Positions 1-9,495 of a DNA stretch of 57,906 nucleotides are shown one piece after another. The position numbers and the translations under genes were made by a program. This DNA is from an uncultured Planktomarina sp. GTDB lineage: Bacteria > Pseudomonadota > Alphaproteobacteria > Rhodobacterales > Rhodobacteraceae. How positions within the stretch are numbered: position 1 is the stretch's first letter; the number at the start of each line of letters is the position of its first letter. The DNA lies in NCBI GenBank assembly GCA_913047725.1, contig CAJWTH010000003.1, positions 1 to 57,906 on the forward strand, given 5' to 3'. The notes under the pieces were generated by a model, which saw only the letters and a program-made list of their open reading frames with translations, did not search any database and was not told the DNA's origin.

Positions 1-245
1 TACAACGATTGGTTCATCAAAGTCTGGATGTGGATTTTCTGTCCTGTTGCAAAAGCGGCAAGCCGCATCACTTTTGTTGTAAATAAATTTTGGGTTACAC
101 ATTATCTTTTGTTTTCCTGCCACTTAAAGCCTTTGCCATTAATCACTCTTTTCCATTACTTCAGATGTAGGGCAATAGCGTGTATATCAAAATTTAATTT
201 ATGATTAGACCTAAATAATTTATCAGATCTGTCGTTTTTATTTTT

Positions 246-416
246 ATGACGGATAATGAAATTATTTACACAATTTGGGGAACAGGCCCACTTAGGAAGC
301 AGTTTGATGTCGCGCCCTACTCGCTAAAGCCCGATGAACTGAAAACCCTACACCGTTTGGACAATTTCAAGTCACCTGTGAATACTAATAGGTTAGTCAC
401 CTCAAGTATTGAATGA
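246..416 (+). CDS. hypothetical small ORF (56 aa, MTDNEIIYTIWGTGPLRKQ...)
   Basis: Open ATG-TGA frame below the ORF-track cutoff; no recognised family. Confidence 0.2.
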   Translation: MTDNEIIYTIWGTGPLRKQFDVAPYSLKPDELKTLHRLDNFKSPVNTNRLVTSSIE

Positions 417-557
417 CGCTAATAGGTAGCAGGGAATGCGGAACCAGCAGTGCGGCATTTTCTAATCTAAAAATAGCCATCCAATTTTCTTTAATGTCTT
501 CATAATTCTGCTACCCTTCGATATGAGGTAATTGAACCGCATTTAGGAGAGATAACC

Positions 558-851
558 ATGAGAAAATATGTCTATGATATGTGGTGCGTTGTCATGGATC
601 ATGACAAAAACCCATTAAGAAATATTCCAAACACAGCGACACGACATATGATTATGCAAATACTTGCATGGATGTGGTGCATCGCTTTTGGGCTAATTGT
701 TGGCAGTTGGTATGCTGTTGGCGTAAGCCTGATAGGCCATTTTTTATTACTAGGGGCTGTTGCAATTACCGTAGCGACATTTGAGACGGCCAAACGCAAA
801 CCACAAATCTTTATGAATGGACTACGTGGTAAAGGTGGAGAACATGAATAA
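558..851 (+). CDS. hypothetical small membrane protein (97 aa, about two TM segments)
   Basis: ORF with AGGAGAG-like RBS upstream (taggagagataaccATG); hydrophobic central region. Confidence 0.55.
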   Translation: MRKYVYDMWCVVMDHDKNPLRNIPNTATRHMIMQILAWMWCIAFGLIVGSWYAVGVSLIGHFLLLGAVAITVATFETAKRKPQIFMNGLRGKGGEHE

Positions 852-941
852 AAGTGGGATAATTTTTTTCAGTTGATTATTTGAACACTAACATAAATCT
901 GCAGGGTGAGTTGGATCAATTGGCTTGCCCTCTAAATTTAT

Positions 942-1517
942 TTATTCCCAATCCACCCGGTACATTGTTTCATTTCTTCTTAAGAAGAAGGGTGTAAATG
1001 GGCCACTGTAAATGGCTTGAATGGGACTTCCATTGATAGAAAGCCCATCTTTGAGCAATGCTTTTTCCAAAACATTGGCGTATTTTTTATTTCTTTTATT
1101 AGTTGATTTCCCAGAGTATTTGATAACTGCATAATGCCCACCTTTTACAGTAACCAGTTTTACATTATCGGCCTTCGGAATTGGAGTATTCAGTTTAGAA
1201 TAACTTTTGGGTAAGAAAAAATGCATCGTTAAACCGCTACCGTCATCTGATTTTAGGACAGGGACGGTCATTGCAATCTTTGACGCAGTTTTGTTTTCGC
1301 CAGAAATGTATCTAAATAATCGCCTAAATGCCCCATCTTCTCCTGAAACCTGTAGAGTTTGAACAGCTAGCCTATCCTCGTAGTATCTTATTTCATATAC
1401 TTTGGTAGTTTTGAGTAGTCTGTAGGTTGGTTCTTCATATGCCATGGCTGCACCAATATGATTGAAATAAAAAAGAATAAAAAAAGTTATAAATTTCAAC
1501 ATATTTTTGTTTTTCAT
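942..1517 (-). CDS. SOUL family heme-binding protein, probably exported
   Basis: Y-x-V-R-Y-Y-type N-terminus (TTKVYEIRYYEDRLAVQT), F-RRLFRYISGEN, KIAMTVPV motif; N-terminal hydrophobic signal. Confidence 0.85.
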   Translation of the reverse strand: MKNKNMLKFITFFILFYFNHIGAAMAYEEPTYRLLKTTKVYEIRYYEDRLAVQTLQVSGEDGAFRRLFRYISGENKTASKIAMTVPVLKSDDGSGLTMHFFLPKSYSKLNTPIPKADNVKLVTVKGGHYAVIKYSGKSTNKRNKKYANVLEKALLKDGLSINGSPIQAIYSGPFTPFFLRRNETMYRVDWE

Positions 1518-1768
1518 TCTATGCACTTTGTCCCACCATGTAGTGTACAACATTCATCTTGAGGCTGTCACTATATCGCATGAATAAACTGAACTTGGTT
1601 AAAAAAACTAAAAGTGCATTGCTGTTTTTGTGGGTTGAGGTGAGGATTTCATAAGACACTACTTTTAAAAATTAAGCATCCAAGAACTGGAAATTTCTAA
1701 TCGAATTAAGGATTAGCTGTTGTTAACTACAATTCTAACGAGAATTTAGATGTAGATTAAATTGGTAA

Positions 1769-1800
1769 AGAAAAAAGGCTAGACTCGAAAGCCTAGCCAT
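1769..1800 (-). terminator. candidate Rho-independent terminator on minus strand
   Basis: Minus strand GGCTAG-GCTTTCGAGT-CTAGCC followed by TTTTTTCTTT. Confidence 0.55.
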
Positions 1801-2000
1801 GAAGTTTAACATCACAGGGAGACTGCTTACTTGCAAAAAGTGTGCCACAATCTCACAAAAGACCAAGTTGTAGTTTAACCTAGTCTTTTTGGTGGTGCCT
1901 TACATTGTAGTGAACCTGCGATATGTCTGCGAACCTTTTTCTAAGATTTGGAAAAAGCGCGTGGTTGCATTAATTGCGGTTCTGAGGGTAGCCTTGTGAA

Positions 2001-2189
2001 ATGGATAATCATTTAAACCCTCTCAATCAATACAGGCAGAGATGTCCAAGGTGTCAGTCACCTTTGAAAACTGTCGTGGTGCATGGACATGAGCAGTGCC
2101 TAATCTGTAAGTCCAATATATTTGAGTGCTGCTCAGGCGATACCTGCGACACTGATCATGACTTGACTGTTGGGTACAAGAGGGCGTGA
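2001..2189 (+). CDS. small zinc-ribbon protein (62 aa)
   Basis: CPRCQSPL...HGHEQCLICKSNIFECCSGDTCD: two CxxC knuckles plus a CC/C tail. Confidence 0.6.
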   Translation: MDNHLNPLNQYRQRCPRCQSPLKTVVVHGHEQCLICKSNIFECCSGDTCDTDHDLTVGYKRA

Positions 2190-2341
2190 GTTTAAGAAGA
2201 ATGAAGTTGTCTATGCGTGTCATTGCCGTTTTTATTGAAAATGTAAGGCTACTGCGTACTGAACTAGAATATCTTACGATATTAGTTATGTGGCATCTAA
2301 CAATGGCCAGCCTAAGTCCTTTGAGAATCTACGATAACTGA

Positions 2342-3193
2342 ATGGTAAAATATATAGATAATGTAAATGCTCGTGCTCACTTAAGGTTTATGGAATGGCA
2401 AGCTGTATTGCGGTTGACGCACCACCGTGACCACACAGAAATGGCGCAAGCTTTTCCTGAGTACATAGAAGTGTGTAATCAATGGCACGAAAAATATAAA
2501 ACTTACATCAAGCGGAACCCAAGGAGGCCCAGGGCGGTTGCCCTTAATTCAATTTATTTAAGTTTGCTGAATAACAAAATTGAAAATTTAGAAGAGTTTT
2601 ACATAAGATTAAGCACAGAAGTTACAAATCTCAGGACGAGTAAGTCTCGTATACGGAAGGTTGTGCTTGATGACGAAAATTATGTAACTGAGTTCAGATT
2701 TGGAACAAAAATAGACAGTTTCGGAAATAATAACAGGATTGTTAATTTGGTTCTCAAGGAGGCTGTAGAACTTGTTCATGCTGATTATACGAAAAATGAG
2801 TTAAATAGCGCTTTTAATGACTTGGCTCTGGAATATGTAGAAGCCCAGATAAATAAAGAGGAGTTAGTGGCTCTAAGGGATTTATTTTTTAAAAAGGTTT
2901 ATGCCATGGAAAAATCTATAACACGCGCAGAGGCACTCATTTTAAGAAACTCTGATAAAAAATTGGCGAAAGATGCGTATCACCTGTACGGAATTTTTAA
3001 ACTGCGTTGTGAGGTTGGTGATGCTTGGACGTTATCTCAAACGGAACTTGCCAGAGAAAAGTTAGGTGTTGGAAAGCCGGCAGCTCTGAAAGCGGTAGAT
3101 TTACTCATTAAATTAAAATTAATTGAAATATTTGAGCAAGTGACTTTGGTTAGTGCTGAAGCACAGGCGACTGTTTACAGGCGTATAGGCTGA
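2342..3193 (+). CDS. hypothetical protein with possible C-terminal winged-helix DNA-binding segment
   Basis: 283-aa ORF; C-terminus LSQTELAREKLGVGKPAALKAVDLLIKLKLIEIFEQ resembles a winged helix. Confidence 0.5.
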   Translation: MVKYIDNVNARAHLRFMEWQAVLRLTHHRDHTEMAQAFPEYIEVCNQWHEKYKTYIKRNPRRPRAVALNSIYLSLLNNKIENLEEFYIRLSTEVTNLRTSKSRIRKVVLDDENYVTEFRFGTKIDSFGNNNRIVNLVLKEAVELVHADYTKNELNSAFNDLALEYVEAQINKEELVALRDLFFKKVYAMEKSITRAEALILRNSDKKLAKDAYHLYGIFKLRCEVGDAWTLSQTELAREKLGVGKPAALKAVDLLIKLKLIEIFEQVTLVSAEAQATVYRRIG

Positions 3194-3427
3194 CATATTG
3201 TTTGCTCTATGAAAACATTGATACGCCGTACAAAATTATGTGACATGGAAAATATAAAAAATATCTTGAAGTTTACGCCGATAATATAAAATATTATTGG
3301 CAGACCATTTAAACCTAAAAATAGTAAATTTTAAAATAAAAATAATTACAAATGTTGGCTATAACTCGGCTATCAGCATTGGAAAAAACTAATGCTTGAA
3401 AATGAAAAATTTAGATAAGAAAACCAA

Positions 3428-3604
3428 ATGCAACTTCTCGCTTATGGACATGAAGGGGGTAACAAAAATAAGGTTTGGTCAGTGATGGACGTTCCGTCTT
3501 TGGAGCACATGGCTGGAATGATGAATAAACCAGAAATCATTAAAATGAGAGAAAAGGCTGGGGCAATTACCAAAACTCAAAAAATGATTAAGCTTGTAGA
3601 ATAA
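3428..3604 (+). CDS. small ORF (58 aa), resembles C-terminal half of an antibiotic-biosynthesis-monooxygenase-like domain
   Basis: MQLLAYGHEGGNKNKVWSVMDVPSLEHMAGMMNKPEIIKMREKAGAITKTQKMIKLVE; below ORF cutoff. Confidence 0.3.
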   Translation: MQLLAYGHEGGNKNKVWSVMDVPSLEHMAGMMNKPEIIKMREKAGAITKTQKMIKLVE

Positions 3605-3736
3605 AGTCACTTTGGTTGGATATAAAGTGATTTTAGAGTTATAACAGCAGCCCACTTTATGATCGTATTTAATGACAGCATAGGGTGTGCCACTCTGAAA
3701 AAACCTTAAATAAATTAATAAGTTTGGCAGTAGTAG

Positions 3737-3898
3737 TCAAACCAACGTAACGCATTTTTTTGATTCATTGTCCCAAGTCATTCCTGGTAAGCAGAACTGG
3801 GATGGGTCAGATCCCCCATTGGGGCAGCTGGGTGCTTCTTGAGCTATCGCTGTTGTTGAGTGAAAAAATATGATTATAAAAGTCAGAACTTTTTTCAT
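3737..3898 (-). CDS. small secreted Cys-containing protein (53 aa), peritrophin-A/CBM14-like motif
   Basis: MKKVLTFIIIFFHSTTAIAQEAPSCPNGGSDPSQFCLPGMTWDNESKKCVTLV; AAGGA RBS 11 nt upstream, Sec-type signal peptide, C-x-PGM-x-WD-x(5)-C motif. Confidence 0.6.
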   Translation of the reverse strand: MKKVLTFIIIFFHSTTAIAQEAPSCPNGGSDPSQFCLPGMTWDNESKKCVTLV

Positions 3899-4125
3899 TA
3901 TCTATTTTCCTTTAAAAACTGGATAGAACTAGGTCTCTTTTCTCTTTTCATATTAAGTAAGTACCACCCTACCTTTACTGGCTGATAATAATTTAGGGTT
4001 GCTGGTCAGGGTGTCGGTTTATGTCAGCATGTAGCTTTCTAATTTATTATCTTGTGTGTTAGTATACAATGTCAGCCTTGAACAATTGTTTAAAGGTTTT
4101 TAGATAGAAAAATATGGATTGAAGT

Positions 4126-5148
4126 GTGACACAAAGAAAATATCCCCTCACTTTGAGAGATGTATCTGAAGTCTCTGGCGTTTCTGAGATGACTGTAAGT
4201 CGAGTTCTGCGCAATAAGGGTGATGTTTCAGCGACGACCCGTTCTAAAGTTTTAGATGCGACCAAGTCTTTGGGTTATGTTCCGAATAAAATTGCGGGTG
4301 CTCTCGCCTCGCAACGGGTTAACCTAGTTGCTGTAATTATCCCCTCCATGTCTAACATGGTGTTTCCAGAAGTGATGACTGGAATATCACAGGCGTTGGA
4401 TGAAACTGACTTGCAACCTGTCGTTGGAATCACCAATTATCTCCCTGAACGAGAGGAAAAAGTATTATATGAGATGTTATCTTGGCGTCCTTCGGGCATA
4501 ATTATTGCGGGTCTTGAGCAATCTGAAGCTTCGCGCGTAATGTTAGCAAACTCAGGCATTCCAGTTGTACAAATCATGGACATAGATGGAGATCCCATTG
4601 ATGCGATGGTTGGCATTTCCCATCGCCGTGCTGGTCGAAAAATGGCAGAAGCTATTCTGAAATCTGGCTATCAAAATATTGGTTTTATGGGAACCCAAAC
4701 ACCACTTGATCACCGCGCTAGAAAACGATTTGAAGGTTTCACGCAGGCCTTGGCAAAGCAGGGAGTAGAAATTGTTGACCGTGAATTTTACACAGGTGGC
4801 TCTGCGCTTGCGAAGGGCCGTGAGATGACAGAATCTATTCTGACTAGGTCTCCTGATTTAGATTTCATATATTATTCAAATGATATGATTGGCGCGGGTG
4901 GTTTGTTGCATTTGTGGGACAAAAAAATTGATATTCCTAGTCAGGTAGGCCTGGCAGGTTTTAATCAGGTTGAGCTTATTGATGGCCTTCCACTTCGGTT
5001 AGCCACAATGGACAGTTGTCGGTTTGAAATAGGTCAAACAGCCGCTCAGATTATTGCAGTACGTAATGGCTTGCTAGACTTGCCTTTAGAGAACATTGTT
5101 GAACTTTCACCAAAAATAGAATTTGGTGATACCCTACTTAGAAAATGA
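4126..5148 (+). CDS. LacI-family transcriptional regulator (GntR/gluconate-like branch)
   Basis: LRDVSEVSGVSEMTVSRVLRNKGDVSATTRSKVLDATKSLGYVPN HTH plus periplasmic-binding-like domain; GTG start. Confidence 0.9.
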   Translation: MTQRKYPLTLRDVSEVSGVSEMTVSRVLRNKGDVSATTRSKVLDATKSLGYVPNKIAGALASQRVNLVAVIIPSMSNMVFPEVMTGISQALDETDLQPVVGITNYLPEREEKVLYEMLSWRPSGIIIAGLEQSEASRVMLANSGIPVVQIMDIDGDPIDAMVGISHRRAGRKMAEAILKSGYQNIGFMGTQTPLDHRARKRFEGFTQALAKQGVEIVDREFYTGGSALAKGREMTESILTRSPDLDFIYYSNDMIGAGGLLHLWDKKIDIPSQVGLAGFNQVELIDGLPLRLATMDSCRFEIGQTAAQIIAVRNGLLDLPLENIVELSPKIEFGDTLLRK

Positions 5149-5793
5149 CTACCCCACTCTTGAAAATAAAACTGGTGTGCTTTCTTCTATCCAGAAATCG
5201 TATTTTTTCATAATATTTATGAAAAGATCTGTTTGTAAAAAATGATCAAGCCATCGGTGCACGTTTGGCAAATCCTGTGCATAAAACCAGTTTTTATCAA
5301 TATTTGAAAACTGTCTAATAAAGGGTAGGACAGCCATGTCAGCTAACGAGCAGCCTTCGCCAAACATCCAATTAGACTTTCCAATTTGTACGTTTAAGTC
5401 TGTCAAAAACTTGAGAGCCTTTGCTTGCTCCAACTTTGCATCTAACTCTGGAAATCTAACAAAATATTTTGTGTGATCTAAAGCATCTTTAAAAGGACCA
5501 TCATTTTTTAAGATCCATTCATACCCCTCGTTTGGCATATCTAGCCAGTGTTCTGGATCTCCCCGTTTCAGAGACCAAATCATTATATCAAAACTTTCTT
5601 CAATTATCTCGTTACTAGTAATTAAAACAGGTACGGTTCCCTTAGGTGAGGCTGACAGCAATTCTGGGGCCTTATCGCGTAACAAGATTTCTCTCAGCTG
5701 TACCTGAATACCTGAAACGTAGATTGCTAGTCGTGCACGCATGGCGTATGGGCATCGTCTGAAGCTGTATAAAATTGGCTTAGCATCACTCAA
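5149..5793 (-). CDS. glutathione S-transferase family protein
   Basis: YSFRRCPYAMRARLAI N-terminal thioredoxin-fold motif, GST C-terminal domain. Confidence 0.85.
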   Translation of the reverse strand: MSDAKPILYSFRRCPYAMRARLAIYVSGIQVQLREILLRDKAPELLSASPKGTVPVLITSNEIIEESFDIMIWSLKRGDPEHWLDMPNEGYEWILKNDGPFKDALDHTKYFVRFPELDAKLEQAKALKFLTDLNVQIGKSNWMFGEGCSLADMAVLPFIRQFSNIDKNWFYAQDLPNVHRWLDHFLQTDLFINIMKKYDFWIEESTPVLFSRVG

Positions 5794-7046
5794 GCGGCCT
5801 GTCCCTGCAGTTGTTTGGAAGAGGCGGAAGTAATCTTGGTTTCTATAATTTTACCTTCTGGTTGAGCGTCAGAAAAAACTACCTCTGCAAACTGTGGCGT
5901 ACGACCCATATGTTGGCTTTCCATCAAAACAGCATGTGGTTGGCCAACTTGGGCATTGAGGTGTTTCTCAACCTGTAATTCCCCTAACGCTCGGAGCCGA
6001 GCTGCTCGGACTTTGATTTCACGGCCATCAACTTGGGGCATACGTGCTGCAGGAGTGCGTGAACGCACTGAATAAGGGAAGACATGCAGCCATGTAAGAT
6101 TACACTCTTTGACTAGGGATAACGATCTCTCGAAATGTTCTTCGGTTTCTGTTGGAAAACCTGCAATAATATCTGCACCAAACGTCATTTCTGGACGAAG
6201 ATGGAGGACTTCTTCTGTGAACTGTATGGCATCATTTCGCAGATGGCGACGCTTCATTCGTTTAAGAATTAAGTCATCTCCGTGTTGTAGCGATAGGTGA
6301 AGATGTGGCATCAACCTTTGCTCGCATGCAATAGCCTGCAGCAGGGCGGGGTCAACTTCAATTGAATCAATTGAACTTATCCTTAACCTTGGCAAGTCAG
6401 GCACCAGTCTTAAGATTCTTAGAACCAACTCGCCCAGTTTTGGAGTTGCTGGAAGGTCTGCACCCCAGCTAGTCATATCTACTCCGGTCAAAACAATTTC
6501 AGCATAACCTTTGTCAACTAGTCGTTTAATTTGATCTACGACTACCCCTGCTGGAACTGAACGAGAATTGCCTCGCCCAAATGGGATTATACAGAAGGTG
6601 CATCTGTGATCACATCCGTTTTGAACTTGCACATAAGCACGGCTGCGGGTGCCAAAACCATCAATTAAATGTCCAGCGGTTTCAGTAACCGACATAATAT
6701 CGTCCACTTGAATTGGCTCGGTGCCAAAGCCATCTACCAGACGGCTCCACGTGGACGCTTTCATCTTTTCTGTATTACCAATCACTAGGTCAACTTCTGA
6801 CATTTCGGAAAATGTTTTGGGCTCAACCTGTGCAGCACATCCAGTTACAATAAGCTTTGAATTTGGATGTTTTCGACGGAGTTTGCGAATATCTTGTTTT
6901 GCTTTCCGGACAGCCTCCGCTGTTACCGCACAGGTATTGACAACGACAGTATTACTTAGATTTGCTTTGTCTGCTAAGTCCCTCATGGCCTCAGTCTCAT
7001 ACATATTCAATCGACAACCGTGATTAGAAAAAACGGGTTTATTCAT
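5790..7046 (-). CDS. mtaB: tRNA (N6-threonylcarbamoyladenosine(37)-C2)-methylthiotransferase
   Basis: MiaB/MtaB family: FSNHGCRLNMYETE, radical SAM CDHRCTFCIIP, VVNTCAVT. Confidence 0.92.
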   Translation of the reverse strand: MNKPVFSNHGCRLNMYETEAMRDLADKANLSNTVVVNTCAVTAEAVRKAKQDIRKLRRKHPNSKLIVTGCAAQVEPKTFSEMSEVDLVIGNTEKMKASTWSRLVDGFGTEPIQVDDIMSVTETAGHLIDGFGTRSRAYVQVQNGCDHRCTFCIIPFGRGNSRSVPAGVVVDQIKRLVDKGYAEIVLTGVDMTSWGADLPATPKLGELVLRILRLVPDLPRLRISSIDSIEVDPALLQAIACEQRLMPHLHLSLQHGDDLILKRMKRRHLRNDAIQFTEEVLHLRPEMTFGADIIAGFPTETEEHFERSLSLVKECNLTWLHVFPYSVRSRTPAARMPQVDGREIKVRAARLRALGELQVEKHLNAQVGQPHAVLMESQHMGRTPQFAEVVFSDAQPEGKIIETKITSASSKQLQGQAA

Positions 7047-7864
7047 GTTAAGCTCTTTAAAAATTGGGTAGTGAGTGTTCCATTAAATACGTGTGAAGTT
7101 TCGCCTGACATCCAAACACCATCTTCACGCCAATCAACATAAATAGTACCACCGTCTAGATCAATTTGAACTTTACGCGCAGTCAATCCAAGTCTTGCCG
7201 ATGCTACAGCAGCGGCACAAGATGAGGAACCTGACGCTAAAGTAACCCCAACGCCACGCTCCCACACACGCATACGCAAATGATCTTTTGAAACTTTATG
7301 AACAAATTGCACATTAGTTCGTTGGGGAAATAGGGGATCGTTTTCAATATCTGGTGCAACAGCCTCTAATTCGACTTGATCGACATTTTTGACAAAAAAA
7401 GTACAGTGTGGGTTACCCATGCCCGTGGCGGTTGGACTTCCATTCATCGGCAAATGTAATGTATCCATCTCGCGCGCTAGGGGAACCTCGTTCCAAGTTA
7501 ATAAAGGATGTCCCATATTAACGCTTACAGTATTATTTTTATAAAGAGCAAAAAGAATACCTCGTTCTGTTATTAAGGTTAGCCTATCTATACCTAGGCG
7601 CTCCATTTCATAACATGCCACACAGCGAGTTGCATTTCCGCAAGTTTCAGAGCTCGAGCCGTCTTTATTAAAAAATGTCAGGGCAACATCAGCATCTGGA
7701 GAATCACTAATTACAGCGAGTTGGTCAAATCCAATGCCTCGGTGACGATCTCCTAGGGCGCGAACTAATTTAGGAGAAATTTTTTGTATACCATTACGAG
7801 AATCGATAACAACAAAGTCATTACCAAGCCCATGCATCTTCATAAAAGGTATCTGATGGTCCAT
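7043..7864 (-). CDS. dapF: diaminopimelate epimerase
   Basis: MHGLGNDFVVID, GFDQL, ETCGNATRC, GNPHCTFF, VWERGVGVTLASGSSSC. Confidence 0.95.
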   Translation of the reverse strand: MDHQIPFMKMHGLGNDFVVIDSRNGIQKISPKLVRALGDRHRGIGFDQLAVISDSPDADVALTFFNKDGSSSETCGNATRCVACYEMERLGIDRLTLITERGILFALYKNNTVSVNMGHPLLTWNEVPLAREMDTLHLPMNGSPTATGMGNPHCTFFVKNVDQVELEAVAPDIENDPLFPQRTNVQFVHKVSKDHLRMRVWERGVGVTLASGSSSCAAAVASARLGLTARKVQIDLDGGTIYVDWREDGVWMSGETSHVFNGTLTTQFLKSLT

Positions 7865-7958
7865 TTGTGCCGTATATCGATCAAATTAAAAGGAATCTAG
7901 TATAAGCTCAGATAAGCTCTTGACCCTGACCGTTACCCTTCCTAAAACCTCGTTCAGT

Positions 7959-8034
7959 GGGCCCTTAGCTCAGTTGGTAGAGCAACTGACTTTTAATCAG
8001 TGGGTCACAGGTTCAAATCCTGTAGGGCTCACCA
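7959..8034 (+). tRNA. tRNA-Lys (anticodon TTT)
   Basis: GGGCCCU...AGGGCUC acceptor pairing, CUUUUAA anticodon loop, GGTTCAAATCC T-arm, encoded CCA. Confidence 0.97.
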
Positions 8035-8260
8035 CTTAATTAATAACTTTTCTGATAACCGAATGTTTTCTTCTTTGCGAAGGGAAACAATTTATTGTGT
8101 TATTTTCATAGAACATGGCGATTAAAAGTTATTGCCTAGCTTACGTGATATGCCCTGCTCACACACTTTTTATTGGCAGGGTGACGTTGAGGCGGGTTTG
8201 AAAAAAAAATGTAATTTTAATTGTCCATAAAAATTGAGGTTATGGCTAAAAGCATTATTT

Positions 8261-8893
8261 TTATTTCGCCAATTTAGCTGCCAAATCTTGATTTAGAAGT
8301 CCATCAAAAGCAATTTTCATTTGGGGGTTTGAGGCTAATAGCTTTGTGAGGCTAGAGGTTTTCCAACTTATCCCAACCACTTTTTCAGTTAGTTTAACTG
8401 TGGCAGTTGCTGGCTTCTTTATGAGATATGCTAGTTCTCCGATAAATACATTTGGCCCAACAAGAAACTTTTTATCATCACGAGTGATGAGTGCTTCGCC
8501 ATCAATTATAAAATAAAGGCATTTTGGGATTTCACCTTCAGTAGTAATTTGTTCTTCGCTGGAACCATCAAACCAATCTGCTATTTTCAATAATTTTTTA
8601 AATTCTCCCGGTGAAAGGGTAGTAAAAACCTGATATAGTTTTTTTTCTCTTTCGGTCATTACGAATGAAGCTCGATCGGAATAGATTACAACAATCATTA
8701 TCAAATTTATAACTACGAAGCTTGAGTTCCACAGCAACGCACTCCAGAGAGGAGTTTCCATAAAAAAATAATAAATTATGTAAAAAATAGTGCCTAAAAT
8801 TATCAAGCCACGAAGTAATATTTGGTCTCGAACCAAATATGCAAGGAGAAATAAAAACGCACCAACGTGAACCAGAATATCTAATGAAAACAT
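8261..8893 (-). CDS. membrane protein with C-terminal cyclic-nucleotide-binding-like domain (Popeye-like)
   Basis: Three hydrophobic N-terminal segments then EGEIPKCLYFIIDGEALITRDDKKFLVGPNVFIGELAYL cNMP-like fold. Confidence 0.7.
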   Translation of the reverse strand: MFSLDILVHVGAFLFLLAYLVRDQILLRGLIILGTIFYIIYYFFMETPLWSALLWNSSFVVINLIMIVVIYSDRASFVMTEREKKLYQVFTTLSPGEFKKLLKIADWFDGSSEEQITTEGEIPKCLYFIIDGEALITRDDKKFLVGPNVFIGELAYLIKKPATATVKLTEKVVGISWKTSSLTKLLASNPQMKIAFDGLLNQDLAAKLAK

Positions 8894-9020
8894 TTCTAAC
8901 CCTAACTTAACTTTTCTTATGTAATAACTGTGAAAATCTCTAATCTGTATCAAGCCGCGTCTTAATTTAGATCACCTTATTTAGGTGGCCGTCTGGGCAT
9001 TAGAAAACTAAGTCTTTGAG

Positions 9021-9350
9021 TTAGGTTTTTAGCCAAATTTCTTGAACAGCTGGGTCCCAACCAACTGTCAACTTATTGCCAAATTTTAATACGGGTCGCT
9101 TCATTAGCGTAGGATGGGCCAGCAATTGAGCATCGGCTTCAGACTCTCGTAACCACATTGATAAACCGCGATAGGTAGTTGATTTTTTGTTGACGAGAGC
9201 AGATCCAAATTCAGTTAAAAACTCAGCCCACTCTATTTCCGAAAGAGGCTCCGCTCTTATATCCCGAACTATGACTTCATATCCTGCATCTTTTAGCGCC
9301 TTTTGCGCTTTCTTACATGTATCACATGTGGGTATTCCATAAAGTATCAT
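9021..9350 (-). CDS. ArsC/Spx-family reductase (YffB-like)
   Basis: MILYGIPTCDTCKKAQKAL CxxC motif; ArsC family length and C-terminus. Confidence 0.88.
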   Translation of the reverse strand: MILYGIPTCDTCKKAQKALKDAGYEVIVRDIRAEPLSEIEWAEFLTEFGSALVNKKSTTYRGLSMWLRESEADAQLLAHPTLMKRPVLKFGNKLTVGWDPAVQEIWLKT

Positions 9351-9495
9351 ATGGTTGCTCCGCAGTTAAAATTATTATTGGGCGTGTACCTAAAGTTTTT
9401 TACTATTTTAATCTCAAACTAAGAATTACAGTATCGGCTCACTAGCAAGAGATCGACTGACCTCTTACTTTATATAACTATGAATTTTACCTAAC

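Noticed and set aside
1-201. Open reading frame 1 from the window edge (YNDWFIKVWMWIFCPVAKAASRITFVVNKF...)
   Set aside because: Could be the tail of a truncated gene, but there is no start and no recognisable family
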